From: DATBFX01 sp036558305
GTDB taxonomy: Bacteria > Chloroflexota > Chloroflexia > Thermomicrobiales > UBA6265
NCBI GenBank assembly: GCA_036558305.1
Contig: DATBFX010000370.1
Coordinates: 1 to 47,855 of the forward strand
Direction of reading: 5' to 3'
DNA length: 47,855 nt
Below, piece by piece: positions 24,417 through 32,099 of the stretch (the first letter of the stretch is position 1; each line of letters begins with the position of its first letter). The translations under genes were made by a program, and so were the position numbers. The notes under the pieces are model-generated. The model saw only the letters and a program-made list of their open reading frames with translations, made no database searches and was not told the DNA's origin.

Positions 24417-25631
24417 ATGCGCTACGACGTCATCGTCGTCGGGGCCGGCCCCGCCGGCAGCACCGCCGCCCGTGAGGCCGCCTCGCGCGGTCTCTCCGCC
24501 CTCCTGCTCGACAAAGCGACCTTCCCCCGCGACAAACCGTGCGGCGGCGGCGTCTGCGTCGCCACCGCCGATCTCCTCCCGTTCGACCTCGCCCCCGTCG
24601 TCGAGCGGACCGTCTACGCCGTCCAAATCTCCTTACGCCAGGGCCACCAGTTCGCCCGCCGCTCGCTGGCCCCCCTGATCTACCTCACCCAGCGGCGTCG
24701 GCTCGATGCCTTTCTCGTCGAGCAGGCCGTGGCGGCGGGCGCGATTTTGAAGGAAGGGACCCCGGTCCGCGCGGTCGAACGTCACCCGGACCACGTCGTC
24801 GTTCGCGCCGGCTCCGAGGCGTTCGCCGGCCGCACCCTCGTCGCCGCCGACGGCGCCAACGGTCGCACCGCCAAACTCGCCGGCATCGCCACCGCCCGCT
24901 GGCACGCCGTCGGCCTGGAAGGCAACGTCACTCCCGACTCCTACCCGCCCGAATGGACCGACCGCATCGCCCTCGACGTCGGCGGCATCCCCGGCGGCTA
25001 CGGCTGGGTCTTTCCCAAAGGCGACCACCTCAACCTCGGCGTCGCCGCCTGGAAACACCTCGGGCCGAGCCTGCGCGACCGCCTCGCCGCCTTCACCCGC
25101 TCGGTCGGCTTCGACCCCGACACCCTCACCGGTGTCCGCGGTCACCACCTGCCGATGCGCGCCCCGGACGCCCCCCTCGTCGACGGCAACGTCGCCCTCA
25201 TCGGCGACGCCGCCGGTTTCGTCGATCCCTTCACCGGCGAGGGTATGCGCGCCGCCGTCTGGAGCGGTCGCGCCGTCGTCGATGCCATCGCCGACCACCT
25301 CGCCGGACGCGCCCCCGATCTCCGCGGCTACGCCCTCGCCGCCGACCGCGGGCTCCTGTCCGACATGGCGGTCGCCCGCCAACTCCAGGACCTGTTTCAC
25401 CTCACCCCGTCGCTCTACGTCGCCATTGCCCGCTGGTTCCCCGGCGTCTGGCCGCGCGGCTTCCGCCTCCTTCAGGGCGACCTCTCCTACACCCGCATCA
25501 AACGCCGCCTCGGCCCCGGCCGCCACGCCATCGACCTCCTCTCCGACCTCATCCGCACCATCCCCCTCCTCCAACGCCGCGCCGGCATCCTGGAGCCGTA
25601 CGCGCCTGAGCGTTTCCGGACGGCCCGGTAG
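24417..25631 (+). CDS. Geranylgeranyl reductase family FAD-dependent oxidoreductase
   Basis: The 404-residue flavoprotein starts with the Rossmann fingerprint DVIVVGAGPAGSTAAREAAS. It carries DKATFPRDKPCGGGVC (the CGGG signature of the geranylgeranyl reductase group), the LVAADGANG second motif and the GDAAGFVDPFTGEGM FAD-contact motif. Members reduce double bonds of isoprenoid chains or act as monooxygenase-like dehydrogenases on lipids or quinones. The start ATG 24417 has GGAGGAAG 4-9 nt upstream. It is cytoplasmic or loosely membrane associated. The preceding gene and this one are separated by an inverted heptamer repeat, so co-transcription is uncertain. Confidence 0.87.
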   Translation: MRYDVIVVGAGPAGSTAAREAASRGLSALLLDKATFPRDKPCGGGVCVATADLLPFDLAPVVERTVYAVQISLRQGHQFARRSLAPLIYLTQRRRLDAFLVEQAVAAGAILKEGTPVRAVERHPDHVVVRAGSEAFAGRTLVAADGANGRTAKLAGIATARWHAVGLEGNVTPDSYPPEWTDRIALDVGGIPGGYGWVFPKGDHLNLGVAAWKHLGPSLRDRLAAFTRSVGFDPDTLTGVRGHHLPMRAPDAPLVDGNVALIGDAAGFVDPFTGEGMRAAVWSGRAVVDAIADHLAGRAPDLRGYALAADRGLLSDMAVARQLQDLFHLTPSLYVAIARWFPGVWPRGFRLLQGDLSYTRIKRRLGPGRHAIDLLSDLIRTIPLLQRRAGILEPYAPERFRTAR

Positions 25632-25634
25632 TCG

Positions 25635-25883
25635 TTAGTCCGGCGATGGGGCAGCTTGGGTCAGTACGCTCTCGGCGCGGCGCAGGATTTCCTCCCAATT
25701 GGCGCGGAGCGGCGTCACGCCGAATTCGGCGATGGCGAGCCGGACGACCGCCGGCAGCGACACGTATCCGGTCGGAATGTGGGCCTTGTGGATGTCCCGT
25801 GGCCGGATCGCTGACTGCCCGGCGGTCATCGCCCGGCCGATATGGAGGTGAGGAAAGGTCACAAGACCGGTATCGGCCGCCAT
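25635..25883 (-). CDS. Hypothetical protein, last gene of a three-gene operon
   Basis: This 82-residue frame (MAADTGLVTFPHLHIGRAMT ...) overlaps the end of the preceding gene by 25 nt, which fits coupled translation. It is not recognised. The C-terminal half has an amphipathic helix (ANWEEILRRAESVL). Size and layout recall small toxin-antitoxin operons, but no known family motif is seen. The start could lie further downstream, at M19. Confidence 0.4.
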   Translation of the reverse strand: MAADTGLVTFPHLHIGRAMTAGQSAIRPRDIHKAHIPTGYVSLPAVVRLAIAEFGVTPLRANWEEILRRAESVLTQAAPSPD

Positions 25884-26149
25884 TGGATGATCTCAACGAC
25901 GAAGGGACCGCCGGCCCGTGATTGATCAAGCGGAACGATGCGGACGACTTGTCCTACAGAGAGAGACAAGCGCCTTGCACCTCGCAACGGCACAGGTGCA
26001 AGGTCACGGAGTGATAGTGCATATTGCACTCCGGCCTGGATGCGCGATCGCTGGCCAAGGTCCAAGCGCTCCGATGTTACGCATCCAAGTGCGCGTTGGA
26101 GAGTCTGAGCGTAGTTTCGGACCGTCGCTGCAAGTTCCCGGTGGACCAC
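25859..26149 (-). CDS. Hypothetical protein, middle gene of a small operon
   Basis: This 96-residue frame starts at GTG 26149, three bases after the stop of the upstream gene. It ends with a beta-rich part (LSLSVGQVVRIVPLDQ, then GGPFVVEIIQW). No family was recognised. Its place after a short acidic protein is the common antitoxin-toxin order, so a toxin role is possible but unproven. Confidence 0.45.
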   Translation of the reverse strand: MVHRELAATVRNYAQTLQRALGCVTSERLDLGQRSRIQAGVQYALSLRDLAPVPLRGARRLSLSVGQVVRIVPLDQSRAGGPFVVEIIQWRPIPVL

Positions 26150-26152
26150 AGA

Positions 26153-26392
26153 TTACTCGTCGGCATACGGAATCAGGATTGAGACGCGCATAACCTCCGA
26201 CCGATCCGGATCTTCGATCTCACCCGCCCGATATTTGCGCACAAACTCCTCACCGCTCATCCCCAGGGACTTCCGCGCCTGCCGGTCGAGGATCGCAATT
26301 CCCTCCTCGCGGGAAATCCATCTGATCCCGTCGTCCTCCCAGGGTTCGAACGTGTCTTCCGTTGTTTTCTCCTTCGGTCGAGTCGTTGCCAT
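26153..26392 (-). CDS. Small conserved-looking hypothetical protein (possible antitoxin)
   Basis: This 79-residue acidic protein starts MATTRPKEKTTEDTFEPWED. It contains RWISREEGIAILDRQARKSL and GMSGEEFVRKYRAGEIEDPD, followed by MRVSILIPYADE. The GEEFVRKYRAGE segment resembles short Chloroflexota/actinobacterial proteins that precede a second small gene. No ribosome-binding site stronger than a GAGG-like run is seen. It is first in the operon 26392-25635. An antitoxin role is inferred from size and order. Confidence 0.5.
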   Translation of the reverse strand: MATTRPKEKTTEDTFEPWEDDGIRWISREEGIAILDRQARKSLGMSGEEFVRKYRAGEIEDPDRSEVMRVSILIPYADE

Positions 26393-26482
26393 CGTCGCGC
26401 GCCTCCACCCACCAGCATACCATCTTCAACGCCTCACTCCGTCCCCCGCCCGGCACGTCGCCCGAAAGATCGCATCCCCCAG

Positions 26483-26688
26483 TCACTTCCCACATGTCGG
26501 ATCGTTCTGCAACAACTTGAACGACTCGGCGTGGTCGACGGCGTGATGGTCGACCACTCGTTCCAACGCTGCGCTCGCAACTCGTCTGGGAGGTGCTCCT
26601 GGATGTCGCGGACACATGCCGGCAGGTGACGCACCGATTCGGGTTTGCCGGTGTCGTCGAACAGCAACTCATCGACCAGCGCCCCCAT
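26483..26688 (-). pseudogene. Possible frameshifted small gene
   Basis: From ATG 26688 one frame gives a protein-like start (MGALVDELLFDDTGKPESVR, then DIQEHLPDELRA). Further on, protein-like sequence (ALERVVDHHAVDHAESFKLL, then QNDPTCGK and a stop at 26483) continues in a different frame, while the first frame becomes Ser/Thr/Arg-rich. A single-base frameshift near 26580 would join them. It is not recognised as any family. Confidence 0.3.
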
Positions 26689-26949
26689 CGCCGCCGTCCG
26701 CTCGGCCCCTCGACGCCTTCCTCCCTCCGCCCTCTGCCTTTTCTCCTTCGACGTGCTATACTTTTGCCAGTTACCGCAGTTGTTCCCGTCGCGGGACCCC
26801 TTGACCCCCGTTTGCATTCGGCACGACAGTTGCGGAGTAGGTTGGGAACGCCGCGGGATGCGGCTGGTTTTGTGGGCTGTGCGTGGGTGGTGGTCCGGTG
26901 GTGGGGTGGACCCGCGCGGCGCGCGGCGATCGAAGCGAGGACGTCGACA

Positions 26950-29391
26950 ATGACAACCGTGGATGAGCTCATCGAGCAAGCAGCGGCGGAGCCTGCCCCG
27001 GCCGAAAAACCGAAGGCAACCCGCGCACGCAAATCAAAGAAGGCCGAACAGGCCGAGGCAGCACCCGTCGAGACGGCGCCCGCCGAAGAAGAAGCGGTCG
27101 CGGCGACCAACGGTCAGGACGAGGAGACCCAGAACGCCCTCGTCGCCGAGTGGGACAGCGGCGAGACCGTGCCCGGCGAGACCGAGCCGGAGGAAGAACC
27201 GACCGGTCCGATCAAGACGCCGAAGTCGCGGATCGCCCATGCCACGGCATCCCGTGGCGCCGGTCGCGGCGGCACGCAGCAGGACGAAAACGACGAGTCG
27301 ATCGACGCGGAACCGTTTGGAGCCACACCTGTCGTCGACGACGTTGAGCGGACGCCGACCTTCGCCGACCTCGGCCTGTCCGATGCCCTCCTCAAGAGCA
27401 TCAGTGCGGTCGGCTACGAGGAACCGACCCCGATTCAGTTGAAGACGATCCCGGTCCTCCTCGACGGCAAGGACGTGATCGCCCAAGCTCAGACCGGCTC
27501 CGGCAAAACCGCCGCCTTCGGCTTCCCGATCATCGAATCGATCGACCCGCGCGACAAGCACGTCCAGGCTATCATCCTGGCCCCGACCCGCGAACTCGCG
27601 ATCCAGGTCGCCGAGGCGCTCCACAAGTACGGCCGCCACAAGGGCGTCGAAACCCTCCCCATCTACGGCGGCCAACCGTACGAGCGCCAGTTCCGCGGGC
27701 TCGCCCGCGGCGTCCAGATCGTCGTCGGTACCCCCGGCCGCATCATGGACCACATGCGCCGCGGCACCCTCAACCTCGACGACATCCGCTTCTTCATCCT
27801 CGACGAGGCCGACGAGATGCTCGACATGGGTTTCATCGAGGACATCGAGTGGATCCTCGAGCAGGCCCCCGAAGAGCGGCAAACCGCCCTCTTCTCGGCC
27901 ACCATGCCGCCCCGCATCGTCGATCTGGCGCAACGCTACCTGATCGAACCCGAGCGCCTGACCATCGCCGGCAAGCAGATGACGGTGCCGGAAACCCGGC
28001 AGTCGTCCTACGAGGTGCCCAAGGCCCGCAAGGTCGATGCCCTCACCCGCATCCTCGACGCCGAGACACCCCCGCTGGCGATGATCTTCTGCCGCACCAA
28101 ACTCGGCGTCGACGAACTCGGCGAGGCGCTCCTCGCCCGCGGTTACCAGGTCGAAACCCTCCACGGCGACCTTTCGCAGGCGCAGCGCGACCGCGTCATG
28201 CGCCGCTTCCGCTCCGGTCAGGCCGACATCCTGATCGCCACCGACGTCGCCGCCCGCGGGCTTGACATCCCGGACGTTACCCACGTCATCAACTACGACA
28301 TCCCCGAGAGCGCCGAGGCCTACGTCCACCGCATCGGCCGCACCGGTCGCGCCGGTCGCTCCGGCGAGGCGATCACGCTGGTCGCGCCGCGCGAAACCCG
28401 CTGGTTGCGCCAGATCGAGCGGATCATCAAGGCCCGCATCGAAGCCCGCCGCTTGCCGACCATCTCCGACGTCGCCGAGCGCCGCCGCGAGATCCTCAAG
28501 AACCAGATCGAAGAGGCGCTCAAGAACGAGGAGGGCTTCAACCAGTACCTCCAGGTCGTCACCGACCTCGCGGAGGACCGCGACGTCTCCGAGATCGCCG
28601 CCGCCGTCCTCAAACTCTACGCCGAAGAAACCGGCCGGGGCACCCCGGTCGTCGAGCCCGAGCACGACGACATCGCTGCCCTGACGGCGCCGCGCCCGCC
28701 GCGGGTCGACACCGGCGTTCCGCGCGGTGACGCCGGCGGCCCCCGCGGCGAAGCCGGCATGACCCGCCTCTTCCTCAACCTCGGCCGCAACCTCTCGGTT
28801 CGGCCGCAGGACATCGTCGGCGCCATTGCCAATGAGGCGGACATCCCCGGTCGCAGCATCGGCGCTATCGACATCTTCGAAAGCTACACCTTCGTCGACG
28901 TCCCGACCGAGTACGCCGAGCGCGTCATCGACGCCCTCCAGCAGAGCGGCATCAAGGGTCGCACCGTCAACGTCGAGATCGCGCAACCCGGTCAGGGACG
29001 CCGCTCCCGCGACGACGGCCGCGGCCGCGACGGCGGTTTCCGCGGCGGGTTCCGCGACCGCGAGGGCGACCGCGACCGCCGCGGCGGTTTCGGCGGTCCC
29101 CGCTTCGAGCGCGACCAACCCCGCGACGGCGGTTTCCGCCGCGACTTCGACCGCGGTCCGCGCCAGTTCGACCGTGGCGGCCCGCCCCGTCGCGACTTCG
29201 ACCGCTCCACCCCGCCCCGCTTCGAGCGCGACGAGGAACCGAACGGCAACGTCCGCACCGAGCCACCCAGCTTCACCCGCGACCGCAACCGCTCCGGCTC
29301 CTCCAACTACGGCAACCGCCGCGACGACGGCAACCGCCGCTACGACCGGGGTCCCAACCGCGGCTCCGGCGGTAACCGTCGCGACTATTAG
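26950..29391 (+). CDS. DEAD-box RNA helicase with DbpA-type RNA-binding domain and Arg/Gly-rich tail
   Basis: The 813-residue protein has an acidic/Ala-rich N-terminal extension (about 1-135) and then the helicase core: Q motif (TFADLGLSDALLKSI ... PTPIQ), AQTGSGKT, PTRELA, TPGRIMDH, DEAD, SAT, ATDVAARGLD and HRIGRTGRAGRSG. A DbpA RNA-binding domain follows (TRLFLNLGRNLSVRPQDIVG ...), then a long Arg/Gly/Asp-rich tail with repeated RDFDRG- and RFERD-like units. It matches the CsdA/DeaD type that unwinds structured RNA in ribosome assembly and cold response. The start is ATG 26950 (MTTVDELIEQ); the frame is open to 26593, but that part is not helicase-like. A possible -10 (TATACT, 26757-26762) implies a leader of about 180 nt. 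Confidence 0.93.
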   Translation: MTTVDELIEQAAAEPAPAEKPKATRARKSKKAEQAEAAPVETAPAEEEAVAATNGQDEETQNALVAEWDSGETVPGETEPEEEPTGPIKTPKSRIAHATASRGAGRGGTQQDENDESIDAEPFGATPVVDDVERTPTFADLGLSDALLKSISAVGYEEPTPIQLKTIPVLLDGKDVIAQAQTGSGKTAAFGFPIIESIDPRDKHVQAIILAPTRELAIQVAEALHKYGRHKGVETLPIYGGQPYERQFRGLARGVQIVVGTPGRIMDHMRRGTLNLDDIRFFILDEADEMLDMGFIEDIEWILEQAPEERQTALFSATMPPRIVDLAQRYLIEPERLTIAGKQMTVPETRQSSYEVPKARKVDALTRILDAETPPLAMIFCRTKLGVDELGEALLARGYQVETLHGDLSQAQRDRVMRRFRSGQADILIATDVAARGLDIPDVTHVINYDIPESAEAYVHRIGRTGRAGRSGEAITLVAPRETRWLRQIERIIKARIEARRLPTISDVAERRREILKNQIEEALKNEEGFNQYLQVVTDLAEDRDVSEIAAAVLKLYAEETGRGTPVVEPEHDDIAALTAPRPPRVDTGVPRGDAGGPRGEAGMTRLFLNLGRNLSVRPQDIVGAIANEADIPGRSIGAIDIFESYTFVDVPTEYAERVIDALQQSGIKGRTVNVEIAQPGQGRRSRDDGRGRDGGFRGGFRDREGDRDRRGGFGGPRFERDQPRDGGFRRDFDRGPRQFDRGGPPRRDFDRSTPPRFERDEEPNGNVRTEPPSFTRDRNRSGSSNYGNRRDDGNRRYDRGPNRGSGGNRRDY

Positions 29392-29422
29392 ACCGTCGAA
29401 ATCGACCAGGTAGAGACGAAAC

Positions 29423-29444
29423 GGGCGGGCCAATCGGCCCGCCC
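29423..29444 (+). terminator. Rho-independent terminator of the DEAD-box gene
   Basis: GGGCGGGCC pairs with GGCCCGCCC around AATC (9 bp perfect), followed by TCCTGCTTTTG. Confidence 0.8.
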
Positions 29445-29598
29445 TCCTGCTTTTGCCGCCAGCGCCAGAAAGACCGGGGCACTCGCAGGGTCGGCCGACC
29501 ACCAAACCGTGATTCCGGGCCTGCCGAGGAATCTTCCGGCGCACAGCGGAGGCGTCGTTGGTTCGGCATCCTCATGAACAACCCGGACCGAGCCGCTG

Positions 29599-30120
29599 CT
29601 AGTAACAACCTCTCCCAGCAGCCCCATCGGGACCCGGCACAAGCGTCTCGATCACGTCTTCGGAGTCACGGAGCCACGGCGGGTACGAACCGATGGCGGC
29701 CAACTGACCGCCGTGTTCACGAAGTGCCGTGCGGAACTCCTCCTTCGTTTCTTCCCGAAGAACGGCGCGATCGCATTCTTGCTCGTTGAGCACAACGGCA
29801 ATGATCTCCGCGTCATCGACCATCAGGGAGACGGCTTCGTCGATGATCGACTCGTCGATCCTCCCGCGTAGCGCCAGTTGAGGGCGCCGAAACAGGATCA
29901 CGCTTGTGTTTGGGGGCAGCCTCGCCAACTTGGCCGTGAAACCTTCCGGTTCGCGGAAGAAGCAAAAATCCTTACCCCCGCCGGTTCGTGAATATCGGAA
30001 GAGGCCCAGAATTTCGCCCTGCTCGGCGATCCAGCGACGGGCGAGCGCGACAAACCGTCCGTCACCGATAAATATGTCGCCGTCCGGTCGGTGCGGTTTT
30101 AGCCACCACAGATCGATCAT
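29599..30120 (-). CDS. Hypothetical protein after the DUF433/DUF5615 pair
   Basis: This 173-residue frame starts at ATG 30120 (MIDLWWLKPHRPDGDIFIGD), 36 nt after the truncated DUF5615 gene. It looks globular and mixed alpha/beta (RFVALARRWIAEQGEILGLF, VILFRRPQLALRG, DAEIIAVVLNEQECDRAVLR). No family was recognised. It is on the same strand as the two upstream genes and close to them, so it may be part of that module. An upstream ATG at 30138 would add six residues. Confidence 0.55.
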   Translation of the reverse strand: MIDLWWLKPHRPDGDIFIGDGRFVALARRWIAEQGEILGLFRYSRTGGGKDFCFFREPEGFTAKLARLPPNTSVILFRRPQLALRGRIDESIIDEAVSLMVDDAEIIAVVLNEQECDRAVLREETKEEFRTALREHGGQLAAIGSYPPWLRDSEDVIETLVPGPDGAAGRGCY

Positions 30121-30156
30121 CGCTCGATCACCGTCCACTCCGGCCTCTCGAAGAGA

Positions 30157-30342
30157 TCAGAAGTCGCCGTAATCGCGGTCCTTGGTGGTGATGATGCGAT
30201 CGGTTGCGACGGCCCAGGCGAGGATCGATGGATCGGCGGAGCCACGCGCTGTCTCCTTGACCGAGACGGCATCGTGACCGTGTGCACGGAGCAGATGGAC
30301 ACTGGGGAGGTGGACGTTCTCGTTCGCGAGGAACCGGGTCAC
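30157..30342 (-). CDS. DUF5615 (PIN-like) protein, C-terminally truncated
   Basis: The 61-residue product starts at GTG 30342, overlapping the DUF433 stop by four bases. MTRFLANENVHLPSVHLLRA, then HGHDAVSVKE, DPSILAWAVATDRIITTKDR and DYGDF match the first half of DUF5615 proteins, which have a PIN-like fold and are toxin candidates. Family members normally run to about 110 residues; here the stop comes directly after the DRDYGDF acidic motif. The gene may be decayed, or a minimal variant. Confidence 0.7.
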   Translation of the reverse strand: MTRFLANENVHLPSVHLLRAHGHDAVSVKETARGSADPSILAWAVATDRIITTKDRDYGDF

Positions 30343-30578
30343 CGAGTCTGCATCGCTTCAAGGGAAGGAACCCTCTCCGCGATGCTTTCTGCGCCATAGG
30401 CAAAAACGGCGCGCAGTCCCTCGGGGGTAAGGTGCGGGTATCCCTCGAAGATCATCGCTTCGTCCCAGCCGTTAGCGAACAACTCCAAGAGAAACTCGAC
30501 ACCAAGCCGCGTCCCCTTTACCGCCGGCTTGCCGAAGATGATGTTGGGATCGACGCTGACGTAGTCGCGCCACTCCAT
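30339..30578 (-). CDS. DUF433 antitoxin-like protein
   Basis: The 79-residue product (MEWRDYVSVDPNIIFGKPAV, then KGTRLGVEFLLELFANGWDE) is a standard DUF433 protein: the GKPxxKGTR motif followed by a helix-turn-helix-like region. DUF433 proteins are paired with DUF5615 proteins as VapBC-like modules, and that pairing is seen here with a four-base overlap. GAGGAGG lies upstream of ATG 30578. It likely neutralises the partner and represses the operon. Confidence 0.87.
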   Translation of the reverse strand: MEWRDYVSVDPNIIFGKPAVKGTRLGVEFLLELFANGWDEAMIFEGYPHLTPEGLRAVFAYGAESIAERVPSLEAMQTR

Positions 30579-30671
30579 CGCTGCGTTCCTCCTCGCCGCT
30601 GGAGTCGGTTCGAGCAATCCGGATAAGCATAATTCACCCGACTTCGACCAACGGCGAGGAGGACTCACCGA

Positions 30672-32099
30672 ATGCCGCCAACCGGCTCCGCATCGACACA
30701 CGAAGCGATCCTCAACCGCTACCGCGACGCGGTCGCCCGCACCGACGCGCTCATCGATCCGGCCCCAACCCACGGCAAGACCCCGGCCGACGTGCGGGCG
30801 CGGGCCGAACTGCGGTTGGCGCGCTTGCGGTCGTTCCTTGCCCACCTCGGCAACCCGCACGACCGCTACCCGATCGTCCACGTCGGCGGCACCTCCGGCA
30901 AGGGCTCGACGAGCACCGCGATCGCCGCGATCCTGACCGCGGCGGGGTACAAGACCGGTCTCCACACCTCGCCCTTTCTCCAGGTGGCGACCGAGAAATT
31001 GGCGATCGACGGCCGCCTGATTGCCGGCGACGCCTTCGCCAATCTCGTCGACGTGATTCTCGCGGCCGCCGCAACCTGGAGCCCATCGCCGGAAGGCCGG
31101 CTTACCTACGGAGAGATCTGGTTCGCGCTCTTGGCGACCTACTTCGCCGACGAACGGGTCGACGTCGCGGTGATCGAGGTCGGCGCCGGCGGCCGCTTCG
31201 ACCTGACCAACGTCGTCCGGCCGGCAGTCAGCGTGATCACCTCCATCGGTATCGACCACACCGAAACCCTGGGCGCGACGATCCCCGAAATCGCCTGGCA
31301 CAAAGCGGGAATCATCAAACCCGGGGCGCCGGCCGTCACCGCGGTCCCGGACCCGGCGGCTTTGGCGCCGATCCTCGACGAGGCGCGCACCGTCGGCAGC
31401 CCATTGATCCGACCCATTCCCGGACAGGATTTCCAGCCGATCACCTTCCCGGATGGCACGGCCGGCATCCGCTTCTCCCCTGGCAAGGACTTCCGCCTGG
31501 GGATGAGTGGCCGGTATCAGGCGACGAACGCGGCACTGGCGGTCGACGCGGTTCGAGCCCTCGAAGCGTCGGGGCTGACCGTTCGCAACGACGCCGTTGC
31601 GCGGGGTCTCGCCGCCACACGCCTCCCGGGACGCTTCGAGACGGTACAAGACGCACCGCGCGTCGTCCTCGACGGCGCCCACAACCTGCAAAAGATCGAG
31701 GCGCTGATGGACGACGTGCCGGCACTCCTGCCGCGTCCGGCCGGCGGTCGCCTCATCGTCGTTCTCGGCGTCCTGGAGGCGAAGGACCACTCCGGCATTG
31801 TCGGCCGGGTTGCCGCAAACGCCGACGAGCTTGTCCTGACGCGACCGCGCGTTCTCGCCAAGACCGGCGCCTCGCCCGAGACGCTGGCGGATGATGCCCG
31901 GACGTCGGGATTCGGCGGCCCGATCCTCGTCGTGGACGAGCCGATTCCGGCGATCGAGACGGCGCTGGCGCGGGCGGATGCGGAACGCGGCGACGCGGTC
32001 CTCGTCACCGGCTCGCTCTACCTGGTCGGCAACGTCCGCGGTCGGTGGTATCCCGAGGAGCAGATCATCCTCCAGCAGACACCGTGGCCGGTCGCATGA
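30672..32099 (+). CDS. folC: Folylpolyglutamate synthase / dihydrofolate synthase
   Basis: The 475-residue protein is of the Mur-ligase/FolC type. The ATP loop is HVGGTSGKGSTSTAIAAILT, followed by TGLHTSPFLQ, GAGGRFDLTNVV, SIGIDHTETLG, WHKAGIIKPG and the C-domain motif VLDGAHNLQKIEAL. It adds glutamate to folates (and, in dual enzymes, makes dihydrofolate from dihydropteroate) with ATP in the cytoplasm. GAGGAGG at 30656 supports ATG 30672. The 3' end overlaps the convergent glycosidase gene by 35 bp. No other folate gene is nearby. Confidence 0.92.
   Translation: MPPTGSASTHEAILNRYRDAVARTDALIDPAPTHGKTPADVRARAELRLARLRSFLAHLGNPHDRYPIVHVGGTSGKGSTSTAIAAILTAAGYKTGLHTSPFLQVATEKLAIDGRLIAGDAFANLVDVILAAAATWSPSPEGRLTYGEIWFALLATYFADERVDVAVIEVGAGGRFDLTNVVRPAVSVITSIGIDHTETLGATIPEIAWHKAGIIKPGAPAVTAVPDPAALAPILDEARTVGSPLIRPIPGQDFQPITFPDGTAGIRFSPGKDFRLGMSGRYQATNAALAVDAVRALEASGLTVRNDAVARGLAATRLPGRFETVQDAPRVVLDGAHNLQKIEALMDDVPALLPRPAGGRLIVVLGVLEAKDHSGIVGRVAANADELVLTRPRVLAKTGASPETLADDARTSGFGGPILVVDEPIPAIETALARADAERGDAVLVTGSLYLVGNVRGRWYPEEQIILQQTPWPVA

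Noticed and set aside
27034..29544. An 836-residue frame antisense to the DEAD-box gene
   Set aside because: It is a stop-free shadow caused by high GC; the other strand has a complete helicase.
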